Shown: in pieces, positions 28,205 to 39,340 of the stretch
Numbering within the stretch: the first letter of the stretch is position 1
Layout: every line of letters begins with the position of its first letter
Source of the DNA: Pseudomonadota bacterium
GTDB lineage: Bacteria > Pseudomonadota > Alphaproteobacteria > Micavibrionales > UBA2020
Assembly: GCA_021849295.1 (NCBI GenBank)
Contig: JAJZTA010000010.1
Location: 22,633-86,632 of the forward strand
Reading direction: 5' to 3'
Length of the DNA: 64,000 nt
The notes under the pieces: model-generated
Databases searched by the model: none
The model's input: the letters and a program-made list of their open reading frames with translations, nothing else
Told to the model about the DNA's origin: nothing
Program-made: the position numbers and the translations under genes

Positions 28205-30199
28205 TCAGCCGGCGCAGGCGGGATCGTTTTTAGGATGCTTGCTCTCGGGCATTTTTTCGGGGAGCAGAATGGTCACCGTCGTGCCGATGCCGACCTCGCT
28301 ATCCACCTCGAGCGTGCCACCGTGCAGCTCAACGAGATCCTTTGTTATGGCAAGACCAAGCCCCGAGCCATCGTGCTTACGGGTAAATTCGCTGTCCACC
28401 TGCTCGAAGGGCATAGTGACGATCTTGAGCTTGTCGGCGGGGATGCCGACGCCCGTATCCGAAACGACCAGCGCGACGCCGCCCAACTCGCGCATGCACT
28501 TCACCTCGACGGAGCCCCCCGCGGTGGTGAACTTGATGGCGTTGGAAAGAAGGTTGAGCAAAATCTGCATCAGGGCGCGGCGGTCGGCGACAATCTGGAT
28601 ATCCATCGGCAGGTCGTCGATGATCAGTTTCACCTGACCTTCCTGCGCGTGGCCTTCGACCATGTTCAGCGCCTGGCAGATCAATTTGCCGACGTTGATC
28701 TCCTCGACATGCAGCTCGTATTTGCCGACTTCGATCTTCGACATGTCGAGAATATCGTTGATGAGGTCGAGCAGGTGCCGCCCGGCACGCTGGATGTCGC
28801 CGATGTAGCCGAGATAGCGCGCGTTGCCGACGGGGCCGAGCAGCTGGCTCTGGATCATCTCCGAAAAGCCGATGATGGCGTTGAGCGGCGTGCGCAACTC
28901 GTGGGACATATTGGCGAGGAAGCGCGTTTTGGATGCGTAAGCGCTTTCCGCCGCATCCTTGGCGTCCTGCAGCGCGCGCTCGTGCAACGTGCGTTCGGTA
29001 ATGTCCTGCATGATGCCGAACAGCGCCACTACCTCGCCCGTCTTCGGATCCGTCTTGCAGCGGCCTTCGCAGTGGATAAAGCGGATGCCGCCTTTGGGAC
29101 GGCGCAGGCGGAACTGCAGCTCGTAATCCCTCTCGCGCACCGCGGCGCGCTGGAAGGCGCGCAGCGTCTTGCCGAGATCGCGCTTCAGCACCAGAGCCTT
29201 GACGGCTTCCACCGTCGGCACGAACGTTTTTTTATCCACGCCGAACATGGCGTAAATCTGGTCCGACCATTCCATCTTCTGCTGGCCGACTTCCCAATAC
29301 CAATGCCCCATGCGGCCGATCTTCTGCGCTTCGGAGAGCTGCGCTTCGCGGCGCTGCAATTCGGCCTCGTGCCGCTTGACGCTGGCCATGTCGCGGCCGA
29401 CGACGTAGATATGCTCGCCCGCCGTCTTGCAGGCCCACTGGATCCATTTCAGGTCGCCGTCCTTGCAGCGGGTGCGCGCTTCGAAATCGGTCCGCGCTTC
29501 CTGCTCCGGCGGCGCCTGCAGGATTTTTTGCAGAGCGGCGTCGGCATCGGTGCGGTCTTCCGGGACGATCAGCCCCGTGAACGACAGGGTTTTCAATTCG
29601 GCGTCGGTGTAGCCCAAAACGCGGTTGAACGTCACGTTGGCGCGGCCGAAAGAGCCGTCGCGGTTGTAAACGCCCATCAGATCGCCGGAGAGATTGAGAA
29701 AGTGGCGCAGCTCGCCGTCCGTTTTCGAGATGCTTTCGACAGCGGGCGGCTCGGCCTCCGACGCGGCGGCGGTCTTGGCGCGGCTGTCGACGACGAAGGT
29801 CGTGAAATCGCGCGCTTCGCGCTTGTAATCGTTGTTGCGCTGGCGTTTGAGCTTGTTGTCGAGATCGAGCCAGATGACGATGTATCTTTTGCCGTCGGGC
29901 GTATCCACGCGGTCGATGCGCGCCTCGACCATCAGAGGATCGCGATCGCGGCGCAGCAGCGCGACCTCGTAAAAACCCGACTGGAGATGCGCCAGATCGA
30001 GCGACTGGTGGGCGCTGTCGCGGCTGGAAACGATGTTGAGGATGGAACTGGCAGGCTTGCCGACCAGGGTCGCGCCGGTCAGACCGACCGACCAGCCCAC
30101 CGCGGGGCTGGCGAAGACGAGATTCCCCTGCGTATCGATGACGCAGCGCATCCGGTCATGATCGTTTTCTAATTCTGGTTGTCCCCGTCCTACCGACAT
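28205..30199 (-). CDS. PAS-domain sensor histidine kinase (orphan)
   Basis: The protein has 664 residues with no transmembrane segment. Three PAS-like modules (about 10-120, 165-290, 295-410) feed a HisKA dimerisation domain with H433 in NMSHELRTPLNA. The HATPase domain has N-box NLLSNAIKF (N about 553), G1 DTGVG (about 581-585) and G2 GSGLGLA (about 611-617). It is therefore a cytoplasmic kinase sensing an internal signal. No receiver or response regulator is encoded within the window near it, so its partner is unknown. The leader is AT-rich, with TATTAT as a possible -10. Confidence 0.9.
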   Translation of the reverse strand: MSVGRGQPELENDHDRMRCVIDTQGNLVFASPAVGWSVGLTGATLVGKPASSILNIVSSRDSAHQSLDLAHLQSGFYEVALLRRDRDPLMVEARIDRVDTPDGKRYIVIWLDLDNKLKRQRNNDYKREARDFTTFVVDSRAKTAAASEAEPPAVESISKTDGELRHFLNLSGDLMGVYNRDGSFGRANVTFNRVLGYTDAELKTLSFTGLIVPEDRTDADAALQKILQAPPEQEARTDFEARTRCKDGDLKWIQWACKTAGEHIYVVGRDMASVKRHEAELQRREAQLSEAQKIGRMGHWYWEVGQQKMEWSDQIYAMFGVDKKTFVPTVEAVKALVLKRDLGKTLRAFQRAAVRERDYELQFRLRRPKGGIRFIHCEGRCKTDPKTGEVVALFGIMQDITERTLHERALQDAKDAAESAYASKTRFLANMSHELRTPLNAIIGFSEMIQSQLLGPVGNARYLGYIGDIQRAGRHLLDLINDILDMSKIEVGKYELHVEEINVGKLICQALNMVEGHAQEGQVKLIIDDLPMDIQIVADRRALMQILLNLLSNAIKFTTAGGSVEVKCMRELGGVALVVSDTGVGIPADKLKIVTMPFEQVDSEFTRKHDGSGLGLAITKDLVELHGGTLEVDSEVGIGTTVTILLPEKMPESKHPKNDPACAG

Positions 30200-30320
30200 G
30201 CTCCCGCGAACCTCCCATGTACATCTTAAACATAATAGAAAATTGCAAAAATTGGTAGAGGAAGATGAATAAAAAGTTAATTCTCCCCCATTCGAATTTT
30301 CAGAAAATTAAACTTTTATA

Positions 30321-30344
30321 TCATTCCCGCGCAAGCGGGGATTC
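30321..30344. repeat. REP-like palindromic element, left copy
   Basis: TCATTCCCGCGCAAGCGGGG plus ATTC: a short palindrome (CCCGC/GCGGG) of the type dispersed in many bacterial intergenic regions. Its reverse complement matches 19 of 24 positions of the element at 30956-30980, so the two copies face each other around the 30381-30923 gene. Confidence 0.65.
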
Positions 30345-30380
30345 AGAAGAAAAATTTTATATAAAAATGGACTTACATTT

Positions 30381-30923
30381 TTATATCCCTATTCGCCCTT
30401 TCAAGTACAAAAGGCTATTTCTAAAATCTTGTAAACTATTCAGTTCAAGTTCCCCGATTTTTTCAACATTCTGCTTCTGATCTTCCTTAAAAAGGCCTGG
30501 GCGCATTTTCATCATCCATGCAATAAAAACTTTAAACTCTGGCTCATGAACATCTTTATCTTTTTCAACCCCCTGCAAACGATGGATAGCCTCTAAAATA
30601 AAGATCTCGTTTATATCCGGAGAAAACTCGATTTCACGGACACCCTGCTTCAAATCACGATCTGCATGCTTAAAGAAATTTTTGAATTTATTAATACTAT
30701 CCTTCCATTCTTTCCTATATTCATCCTTTATGTGGATAGAATCTTTATGAAGGACCAAATTAGAATCCCGCACCTCTTTAGCGTTAAAATGATCATTTAA
30801 AATTTCAAGAGCCGCACCAACCAAAGTGTGGATAGAAACAGGATCACGGCCTTCAAAAAAGAGATTAATAGCCTCTAACAGTTGGGATTTTGCCGCTCCA
30901 ATTTTTGAAATTTTTATCTTCAT
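30381..30923 (-). CDS. AT-rich hypothetical protein, accessory gene
   Basis: The protein has 180 residues from the ATG at 30923; an earlier in-frame ATG at 30962 would run through the REP-like repeat and is rejected. It is helical and charged, with words such as AAKSQLLEAINLFFEGRDP, SIHTLVGAALEILNDHF and FKNFFKHADRD. I recall similar uncharacterised proteins in proteobacteria with the GDPVSIHTL and KHADRD motifs, but no function is known to me. Codon use is strikingly AT-rich (many AAA, TTT, ATA) compared with both neighbours. With the flanking inverted repeats this suggests horizontal arrival. Confidence 0.7.
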   Translation of the reverse strand: MKIKISKIGAAKSQLLEAINLFFEGRDPVSIHTLVGAALEILNDHFNAKEVRDSNLVLHKDSIHIKDEYRKEWKDSINKFKNFFKHADRDLKQGVREIEFSPDINEIFILEAIHRLQGVEKDKDVHEPEFKVFIAWMMKMRPGLFKEDQKQNVEKIGELELNSLQDFRNSLLYLKGRIGI

Positions 30924-30955
30924 ACGACTTCTTATCTTCTTTTCAAAATATACTT

Positions 30956-30980
30956 GGATCACCGCCTGCGCGGAGATGAC
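30956..30980. repeat. REP-like palindromic element, right copy (inverted)
   Basis: GGATCACCGCCTGCGCGGAG plus ATGAC: same family as the element at 30321-30344 but in the opposite orientation. It lies in the short gap between the AT-rich gene and the end of uvrB. Confidence 0.62.
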
Positions 30981-30989
30981 ACAAGTAGG

Positions 30990-32997
<2,008 letters not shown>

Positions 32998-33005
<8 letters not shown>

Positions 33006-33402
33006 GATGGTGGTGATGTTTCTTATGCGGCGCGGATTGCGCGCAAGGGTAGGCGGTCGAAAGCGCCATCGCCACCGACGGCGCGGCGATAAACGGACCC
33101 AGCTGCTGGTTCTTCTCCAGATAGACGGCCACCGCCACGGCCGCCTTGTCCAGCGGCAGATGGCGCGGCAGGCAGAAATCGACCGCCGGTTCCGTTCCCA
33201 GCGACTGCAACATCAACTGGTAATCGATCACGCCCGCGACATAGTGCATGCAGCTCTCGATATCTGCGGATTTGTGACTCGCGCATTCCCGCAACAGATC
33301 GTTGCCCGTCACGTAGGCGGCAGCAGCCGGACGGGGAAAAAGACATAAACACGCCATCCACAGGCAAAAAGGAACGGCAGGCGGAAAACGGACGGATTTC
33401 AT
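32998..33402 (-). CDS. Rap1a/Tai-like exported protein with His-rich tail
   Basis: The protein has 134 residues from the ATG at 33402. A signal peptide ends around FPRPAAAA, then one small domain: [51 protein letters not shown] and [10 protein letters not shown]. The spacing of the four cysteines and the GNxLLxxC...YVAGVID...FClP...yL...A..AL..ayPC pattern match the Rap1a/Tai domain, named for type VI effector immunity proteins but widespread as housekeeping-looking copies. The C terminus is KKHHHHHG, a natural polyhistidine partly created by the overlap with the uvrB start. No effector is seen next to it. Confidence 0.68.
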
Positions 33403-33454
33403 TACATAACCATATTTAAAAGATGTGGCCATTTTTAATGCTATTTTAGTATTG

Positions 33455-33481
33455 TTGCAATAATCTTTATTCCACTAATAT
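33455..33481 (+). promoter_or_regulatory. Candidate promoter for the 33519 gene
   Basis: The extended AT-rich segment has TTGCAA (33455-33460) or the overlapping TTGTTG (33452-33457) and TAATAT (33476-33481). Spacing is 15 or 18 bases. It lies about 38 bases before the ATG at 33519, in the divergent gap from the Rap1a-like gene. Confidence 0.35.
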
Positions 33482-33518
33482 AGGCGCTTTAGAGGATTGC
33501 CGTTTGAAAGGATATTAC

Positions 33519-35219
33519 ATGCGTAAAATCATATCACGTTCGACAACTGGCCTGTTGTTCGCTTGCGCTCTGGTCACGATCGGCGCGCTGCAGGCGCAGG
33601 CGGCGGTTATCAACGCCGCCGGAGCCGCGCGCCTGAAAAAGCTGGTGACTGCAGATGTGCAGTGGCGCGAGGATATGACAAAAGTCCTCGGCAGCGGCCT
33701 GACCTTGAACGGAGACATTTCCGTTACGCCAGAAAAGGATTTTTATGCCGTCACCCTGCCGCACCTCGTGCAGCTTGTCGGCCAGAAGGGGCGGGTGGAA
33801 ATTGGCACCGTGGTTCTCCACGCCGTTCCGGGGGACACCGCGGATTCATGGAAAATCGACGGCGCGCTCCCCTCCTCCATGACCTTTATCGACGACAAAA
33901 ACGTGCCCCAGGCCCGCATCGACATCGGCGAGCAGCATTTCTCGGGGACATGGGTTCCGTCCACAGACCTGTTCCCGAAATTCAAAGCCGTATTTAAAAA
34001 TATCGAGCTCAGCACAATCGGCAAAGAGAAGCTCGCGATCACGATTGCTGAAGCCAGCTCCCTAATCGACCTGAAGAAAAACGCCAGCGGCAACGACTGG
34101 AACGGCAACGCCAACTTCAATATATCCGACATCACCATCCAATCGCCCGGAAATCCCCCCTTCACGCTGAAAATCGCAAAGGCCTATTCCGACAGCGTCT
34201 ACGACAAGCTGGACGTAAAGCATGCAAGCGACCTGAAAGCCGCCATGCAGGCCGCCATGAAAGAGCACATGCCGCAAACGCAACAGGAAAAAGTGGAATT
34301 CATCTCGAAGTTCCTGCTCAGCCCGCCCATCACGGCCAACGGCATTCTCAGCAAGCTTGAATTCAACGATCTGTCCGTGCATATCGCCGCCACGAAAGAA
34401 GAACCTTCCCAGCAGTTCTCCGTGCGACGCCTGTCCATCGCCGCCGGCTCGCAGGACACGGAACAGAAAAAAAGCCGCGTCCGCATCACGGCCTCGGTCT
34501 CCGGCCTCAACGGAGCGCTTCCCGCATCTCCGGCCGCAGACTTTGTTCCCCGCGACCTCAATCTGGACGTCACGCTTGGCAATCTGCCTCTCAAGGACAT
34601 CAGGGAGATTTTTTTAGGCTCGATACAAAAGCTCGCCACCCTCCAGCCCGGCGATACCGTTGGGCGGCAGGCGGCGACGGCGGAAATGCGCGCCCGAGAG
34701 CTTATGTTGCCCGGCCTGATAGAAAGAGCGGGCACGACGTTCTCCGTCAAGGATACTTATGCGCAAAACAGGAACCTTGCCCTCCGGCTTGATGGAAATA
34801 TCTATGCCAACCCCGTCACCGCCTATGGCGCGGTCGGAAAAATGACCCTGTCGATCGTCGGCCTGGACTCCATGATCCAGAAGATGAAAAAAGAGGCGCT
34901 GAAGCCCGACTCCGACCCGCAGCTTCTGGTTTTTCTCGGCGACATGGTCTCGCTGCAGAAGAAAGGCATAGCGGTCAAAACCGGCGGCCAGACCGCGCTC
35001 GCATATGTCGTTGAACTGACTAAGGACGGAAGCGTCCTGCTCAACGGCAAGACCATCCGCCAGTCTGCCGCCTCGCAATTGGGCATGACCGAGCAGCCGG
35101 AACAGTCCGCGCCGCAAACGAACCAGAAAACGCCTGCGCCGCAAGATCAGACATCGCCGCTGTTTCAAACGCCGTCGCAGAACTACACGTTCCAGTACCG
35201 CCAGCCCGCCCTGCCCTGA
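33519..35219 (+). CDS. Large exported protein, unknown function
   Basis: The protein has 566 residues from the ATG at 33519, which has AAAGGA eight bases upstream. A signal peptide (MRKIISRSTTGLLFACALV.., cut about after QAQA) is followed by a long, mostly beta-rich soluble chain. Repeated patterns of amphipathic strands (for example LTLNGDISVTPEKDFYAVTLP, LRLDGNIYANPVTAYGAVG) suggest lipid-binding or AsmA/DUF945-like elongated folds, but no family is recognised with certainty. The last ~50 residues are Gln/Pro/Thr-rich and look disordered. The following gene overlaps its stop (TGATG), so they form a unit. Confidence 0.72.
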   Translation: MRKIISRSTTGLLFACALVTIGALQAQAAVINAAGAARLKKLVTADVQWREDMTKVLGSGLTLNGDISVTPEKDFYAVTLPHLVQLVGQKGRVEIGTVVLHAVPGDTADSWKIDGALPSSMTFIDDKNVPQARIDIGEQHFSGTWVPSTDLFPKFKAVFKNIELSTIGKEKLAITIAEASSLIDLKKNASGNDWNGNANFNISDITIQSPGNPPFTLKIAKAYSDSVYDKLDVKHASDLKAAMQAAMKEHMPQTQQEKVEFISKFLLSPPITANGILSKLEFNDLSVHIAATKEEPSQQFSVRRLSIAAGSQDTEQKKSRVRITASVSGLNGALPASPAADFVPRDLNLDVTLGNLPLKDIREIFLGSIQKLATLQPGDTVGRQAATAEMRARELMLPGLIERAGTTFSVKDTYAQNRNLALRLDGNIYANPVTAYGAVGKMTLSIVGLDSMIQKMKKEALKPDSDPQLLVFLGDMVSLQKKGIAVKTGGQTALAYVVELTKDGSVLLNGKTIRQSAASQLGMTEQPEQSAPQTNQKTPAPQDQTSPLFQTPSQNYTFQYRQPALP

Positions 35220-35779
35220 TGTCTTCGCGGGAGGACACGGACTTTCTCAGGCAGCGCTGGAGCGATTTTGACGAAGTTCTGTCGCTGGTGGATGCGCGCC
35301 GCAACGCGGTCACGCCGGTCCTCACCCTGCAGCTTGCCGAAAAATCGCCCGACGCCCTGCGCGCCGGCGCGGCAAAAGACGTCTGGCTGCTGTTTCACGG
35401 CGGCATCCGCCATCTCAAAAACGGCGCGCCCGAAGGACAGCCGGGTTCCATGGCGGAGGCCGTCGCGCGCGTCAGCCTGCGTGCCAGCCCCTTCGCCGCC
35501 GCGCTCGGCATTCCCGCGCCGCAATTCGAACAGGTGCCGTTCAGCGTCGACTATACCTACGGGCGCGACGCGACGCTCTTTCTCTGCCGCCGGCTCGTCG
35601 AAGCCGCGGAAAGCGACTTCCCCAAAAGCCGCCAGATCATCCAGCAAAAGATTCTCGATGAAAAACCGTCCGTCGAAGAGTTGAAAGAACAGATGGCGCT
35701 GTCCTTCAGCGTGCTCGCCGACGTTTATGTAGCCGTCTGCACAGAGATGAGAGATGCGCTGAACGCCCTGTCCGGCTAA
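35219..35779 (+). CDS. Hypothetical protein coupled to the exported protein gene
   Basis: The protein has 186 residues, no signal peptide and no membrane helix, and a predicted helical fold with charged surface (FLRQRWSDFDEVLSLVDARR, LCRRLVEAAESDFPKSR, MRDALNALSG). It starts at an ATG sharing its A with the TGA of the upstream gene (TGATG), typical of reinitiation. No family is recognised. It is a cytoplasmic partner of a secreted protein by context only. It is convergent with hemW, three bases apart. Confidence 0.65.
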   Translation: MSSREDTDFLRQRWSDFDEVLSLVDARRNAVTPVLTLQLAEKSPDALRAGAAKDVWLLFHGGIRHLKNGAPEGQPGSMAEAVARVSLRASPFAAALGIPAPQFEQVPFSVDYTYGRDATLFLCRRLVEAAESDFPKSRQIIQQKILDEKPSVEELKEQMALSFSVLADVYVAVCTEMRDALNALSG

Positions 35780-35782
35780 TCC

Positions 35783-36901
35783 TTAAACCGCCAGATAGGC
35801 AAGGACGGAATTCAGCCGCTGCAGCCCCGCCACCGTCGCGCGAATATGACCGGCGCCGACTTCGATCATCTTTTCGTCGACGAGGTTTTTCAGGCGGACA
35901 GGATCGACAAGGCCTTCGGGCAACACCGTGCCCTCTTTGAGTCGCAGCCCCATCAGCAGAGCCTCGCGCCCGCGCTCCGCCGCGTCTATTTTTTCGAAAG
36001 GATGCGCGCCATGGCCGTTCTCGCCCACGCGTTGCAGCCAGACGTCCGGCGCACGATGCGCGCGCGTCGCCCATTTGTCATCGTTTATCGTCAGGCGCCC
36101 GTGCGCGCCGGGACCAATGCCCAGATAATCGCCGTAGCGCCAGTACACAAGATTGTGCCGCGATTCTTCCCCCGCGCGCGCATGATTGGAAATTTCGTAG
36201 GCGGGCAGCCCCTTGGCGTCCAGCATCTCCTGCGTGAGTTCATACATATCGGCGCATATATCTTCGGACGGCGTAACGAGATCGCCGCGCTGATGCAGTG
36301 TGTGATATTGCGTACCTTCCTCGATGGTGAGCTGGTAGAGCGACATATGTCCCGCGCCGAGGTCTAAAGCCTCCGTCAATTCCTGTTTCCAGCCCGCAAG
36401 GTTCTGGTCGGGCCGCGCGTAAATCAGATCGAACGAAAAGCGGTCGAAAATTTGCGCCGCCAGATTCACCGCCGCGACTGCCTCCGCCGCCGAGTGCTGC
36501 CGCCCGAGTTTTTTCAAATCCGCATCGCGCAGCGACTGCACGCCGAGCGACACGCGATTGACGCCAGCCGTTTTAAATCCGCGCAGTCTTGAAGCCTCGA
36601 CGGAGGTCGGGTTCGCCTCCAGCGTAATCTCCGCCGTCGCGGGCAGTCCCCAGAGCTTGCCCGCTTCGTCGATGACGGCGGCGACCGTTTCCGGTTCCAT
36701 CAGCGACGGCGTGCCGCCGCCGAAAAAGACCGATTCGATATGCCGTTCGCCGGTTTTTTCGCGGTAAAAGCGCATCTCGCGCAAATAGGCGTCGCGGAAG
36801 GCAGGATGGTTGATGCGCTCGCGCACATGGCTGTTGAAATCGCAATAAGGACATTTGAATTTGCAAAACGGCCAATGAATATATAAAGCTAGCGGAAGCA
36901 T
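35783..36901 (-). CDS. hemW: Radical SAM heme chaperone HemW
   Basis: The protein has 372 residues. The radical SAM cluster motif C13-x3-C17-x2-C20 lies in PFCKFKCPYC, followed by GGGTPSLM and the HemN-like core (GVNRVSLGVQSL, MSLYQLTIEEGTQY). It lacks the extra N-terminal cysteine that marks the true anaerobic coproporphyrinogen oxidase HemN, which favours HemW. It binds heme and inserts it into respiratory enzymes. Its start lies inside rdgB (13-base overlap), the third gene of the rph-rdgB-hemW operon that is conserved in alphaproteobacteria. Confidence 0.9.
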   Translation of the reverse strand: MLPLALYIHWPFCKFKCPYCDFNSHVRERINHPAFRDAYLREMRFYREKTGERHIESVFFGGGTPSLMEPETVAAVIDEAGKLWGLPATAEITLEANPTSVEASRLRGFKTAGVNRVSLGVQSLRDADLKKLGRQHSAAEAVAAVNLAAQIFDRFSFDLIYARPDQNLAGWKQELTEALDLGAGHMSLYQLTIEEGTQYHTLHQRGDLVTPSEDICADMYELTQEMLDAKGLPAYEISNHARAGEESRHNLVYWRYGDYLGIGPGAHGRLTINDDKWATRAHRAPDVWLQRVGENGHGAHPFEKIDAAERGREALLMGLRLKEGTVLPEGLVDPVRLKNLVDEKMIEVGAGHIRATVAGLQRLNSVLAYLAV

Positions 36902-37497
36902 TTATCCATCATCTTGCGGAACGAATCGGCGCGATGGCTGATTGTGTTTTTCTCCGCGTCCATGATCTCGCCATAGGTGAGATTGCGTCCCCGCGGCATG
37001 AAGATCGGATCGTAGCCGTGCCCCTGGACGCCGCGCGGCGGCCAGACGATAATCCCGTGCGCGAAGCCCTCGACCGATTCACAATGGCCATCCGGCCAGC
37101 AGAGCACGAGCACGCTGGTAAAGTACGCTTTTTTATCCGGATTGTCGCCCATCTCTTTATGCACGCGCTCCATCGCCATTTTGAAGTCGCGGCCGTTTTC
37201 GGTTTCCGCCCAGTCGGCGGAATAAACGCCCGGATCGCCGCCGAGCGCGGAGATAAACAATCCGCTGTCGTCCGCCAGCGCGATTTTTCCGGTTTCATTG
37301 GCAACGAATTTGGCTTTCAGGAGCGCGTTTTCAATACAGGTCGTGCCGGTTTCCTCGGGCGATTCCAGGCCGTGATCGGCCGCGGAGGACAGTTTTATAT
37401 CCAGCCCCTCGCGCTCGAACATTTTCTGCAGTTCCAACAATTTGCCCTTGTTGTGCGTCGCGACGACCAGCTCGCCGCCCGAGAATTTACGCGTCAT
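36889..37497 (-). CDS. rdgB: dITP/XTP pyrophosphatase (non-canonical purine NTPase)
   Basis: The protein has 202 residues from the ATG at 37497, which overlaps the rph stop (ATGA); an upstream in-frame extension inside rph is rejected. Ham1/RdgB signatures are present: [13 protein letters not shown] at the start, [22 protein letters not shown] in the centre, [10 protein letters not shown] and [11 protein letters not shown] at the end. It hydrolyses dITP, XTP and ITP to monophosphates and so keeps deaminated purines out of DNA. Confidence 0.95.
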   Translation of the reverse strand: MTRKFSGGELVVATHNKGKLLELQKMFEREGLDIKLSSAADHGLESPEETGTTCIENALLKAKFVANETGKIALADDSGLFISALGGDPGVYSADWAETENGRDFKMAMERVHKEMGDNPDKKAYFTSVLVLCWPDGHCESVEGFAHGIIVWPPRGVQGHGYDPIFMPRGRNLTYGEIMDAEKNTISHRADSFRKMMDKCFR

Positions 37498-38207
37498 GCC
37501 AACACCTTCCGTTGCTGTTCGACCAGTTCGCCGATGCCTTTGCGGGCGAGTTTCATCAAATCGAGAAACTGCTCCTCGGTAAAGGCGCGGTGTTCCGCCG
37601 TGCCCTGCACCTCGACGAGGCCGCCCTTGCCGGTCATGACGAAGTTGGCGTCCGCCTCGGCGTTGGAATCCTCGGCATAATCCAGATCCAGCACCGCCGT
37701 GCCCTGATACAATCCGCACGACACCGCCGCGACTTCATCGACGATCGGGCTTTGTTTCAGCGCGCCGATCTTGAGCAGATGCGCACAGGCCTGCTGCAGC
37801 GCGACGTAGGAGCCGGTAATCGCCGCCGTGCGCGTGCCGCCGTCGGCCTGTATAACGTCGCAATCGAGCGTGATTTGCGTTTCGCCGAGCAGCGTCAGAT
37901 CCACCACGGCGCGGAGCGCGCGGCCGATGAGCCGTTGAATCTCCTGCGTGCGGCCCGATTGCTTGCCGCGCGCCGCCTCGCGGTCGGTGCGCACGCCGGT
38001 GGAGCGCGGCAGCATGCCGTATTCCGCCGTCACCCAGCCCTTGCCTTTGCCTTTCAGCCAGTGCGGCACCCGCGTCTCGACCGTCGCAGTGCAGAGCACA
38101 TGCGTATTGCCAAACCGCGCCATGCACGAGCCTTCGGCATGTTGCGAAAAGCCGGGTTCTAAAATGATGTTGCGAAGCTGGTCGGGTGTACGTCCTGAGG
38201 GGCGCAT
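37494..38207 (-). CDS. rph: Ribonuclease PH
   Basis: The protein has 237 residues. Typical words are [14 protein letters not shown], the phosphate/RNA-binding [32 protein letters not shown] block (spans about 32 residues), and [18 protein letters not shown]. The enzyme trims tRNA 3' ends phosphorolytically. It is the first gene of rph-rdgB-hemW, divergent from hrcA across an 80-base AT-rich promoter region. Confidence 0.96.
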   Translation of the reverse strand: MRPSGRTPDQLRNIILEPGFSQHAEGSCMARFGNTHVLCTATVETRVPHWLKGKGKGWVTAEYGMLPRSTGVRTDREAARGKQSGRTQEIQRLIGRALRAVVDLTLLGETQITLDCDVIQADGGTRTAAITGSYVALQQACAHLLKIGALKQSPIVDEVAAVSCGLYQGTAVLDLDYAEDSNAEADANFVMTGKGGLVEVQGTAEHRAFTEEQFLDLMKLARKGIGELVEQQRKVLA

Positions 38208-38287
38208 GGCTTTTATCCTTTTTATTTATGTAAATTTATTATATCCGTATATTGATCTTTAACACTTCTCCTCCATATATTGGAAGC

Positions 38288-39340
38288 ATGATCGACGATT
38301 TACCCATCAAAGAGCTGAATGACCGCACGCGCCAGATTCTGCGGCTAGTGATCGACGCCTATGTCGAAACCGGCGAGCCGGTCGGCTCCAAGCTGATCTC
38401 GCAGCGGCTGGGCATGAAGCTCTCGCCCGCCACCATCCGCCACGCCATGGTGGAACTGGAGGAACTGGGGCTGCTCTATTCGCCGCACGTCTCCGCCGGA
38501 CGGCTGCCAACGGACTCGGGCCTGACCGTCTTCGTCGAGGGGCTGATGGAAGTCAGCGACCTCGCCGCTCCCGACCGCCAGAAGATCGAACGCGAGATGG
38601 CGGAGGTCAAAGGCCAGTCCCTGCCGCAGATCCTCGAGCAGACCAGCCGCTTTTTGTCCGGCCTCTCCTCCTGCGCCGGTTTGGTCGTCGCGCCCAAGGC
38701 GGAAAATCCGATCAAGCAGATCCAGTTCGTGCTGCTTTCGCCGGGCAGCGCGCTTGCCGTGCTGGTGACGAGTTCCGGCACAGTCGAAAACCGCATGATG
38801 GACCTGCCGCGGGAAATCACCGCGACCGAACTGCAGCGCGCCTCGAACTACCTCAACGCCCACATTGCCGACAAGACCCTGCAGGAAGCGGCGGCGCACA
38901 TCAAAGCGGAGCTGCAACACCAGAGAACGCAGCTCGGCGCGCTCACCGAAAAAGTCGTCGCCTCGGGACTGGCCAGCATCGGCACGCCGGAATCGGGCGG
39001 GCATGTCTTCATCCGCGGTCAGGCGAATTTGCTTGAGGACGTCACGGCGATCGAAGACCTTGACCGCATCCGCACGCTGTTCGAAACGCTGGAAGCCAAG
39101 GAAACCATGCTGAAACTCATCGAAGCCACGACGGAAGGCGACGGGGTGAAAATCTTTATCGGCTCGGAGAACAAGCTCTTCGGCAACTCCGGCTGTTCCC
39201 TCGTCATCTCGCCCTATAAGAATCAGGACGCGCAGGTGATCGGCGCGATCGGCGTCATCGGCCCGACCCGCCTCAACTACGGGCGAATCATCCCCGTGGT
39301 CAATTACACCTCGCAAATCATCGGCAAGATTATCGGCTAG
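38288..39340 (+). CDS. hrcA: Heat-inducible transcription repressor HrcA
   Basis: The protein has 350 residues from the ATG at 38288. An N-terminal winged helix (ELNDRTRQILRLVIDAYVET, LSPATIRHAMVELEELGLL, SAGRLPTDSGL) precedes a GAF-like dimerisation domain and the closing GPTRLNYGRIIPVVNY motif. It represses groESL and related operons by binding CIRCE; no CIRCE copy was found near hrcA or grpE in this window. The upstream gap has TATATT (38248-38253) as a possible -10. It is separated from grpE by a convergent DUF423 gene whose 3' end overlaps it by 11 bases. Confidence 0.95.
   Translation: MIDDLPIKELNDRTRQILRLVIDAYVETGEPVGSKLISQRLGMKLSPATIRHAMVELEELGLLYSPHVSAGRLPTDSGLTVFVEGLMEVSDLAAPDRQKIEREMAEVKGQSLPQILEQTSRFLSGLSSCAGLVVAPKAENPIKQIQFVLLSPGSALAVLVTSSGTVENRMMDLPREITATELQRASNYLNAHIADKTLQEAAAHIKAELQHQRTQLGALTEKVVASGLASIGTPESGGHVFIRGQANLLEDVTAIEDLDRIRTLFETLEAKETMLKLIEATTEGDGVKIFIGSENKLFGNSGCSLVISPYKNQDAQVIGAIGVIGPTRLNYGRIIPVVNYTSQIIGKIIG

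Noticed and set aside
38207..38290. CIRCE operator expected for HrcA
   Set aside because: I looked for the nine-base arms of the CIRCE inverted repeat near hrcA and grpE and saw none.
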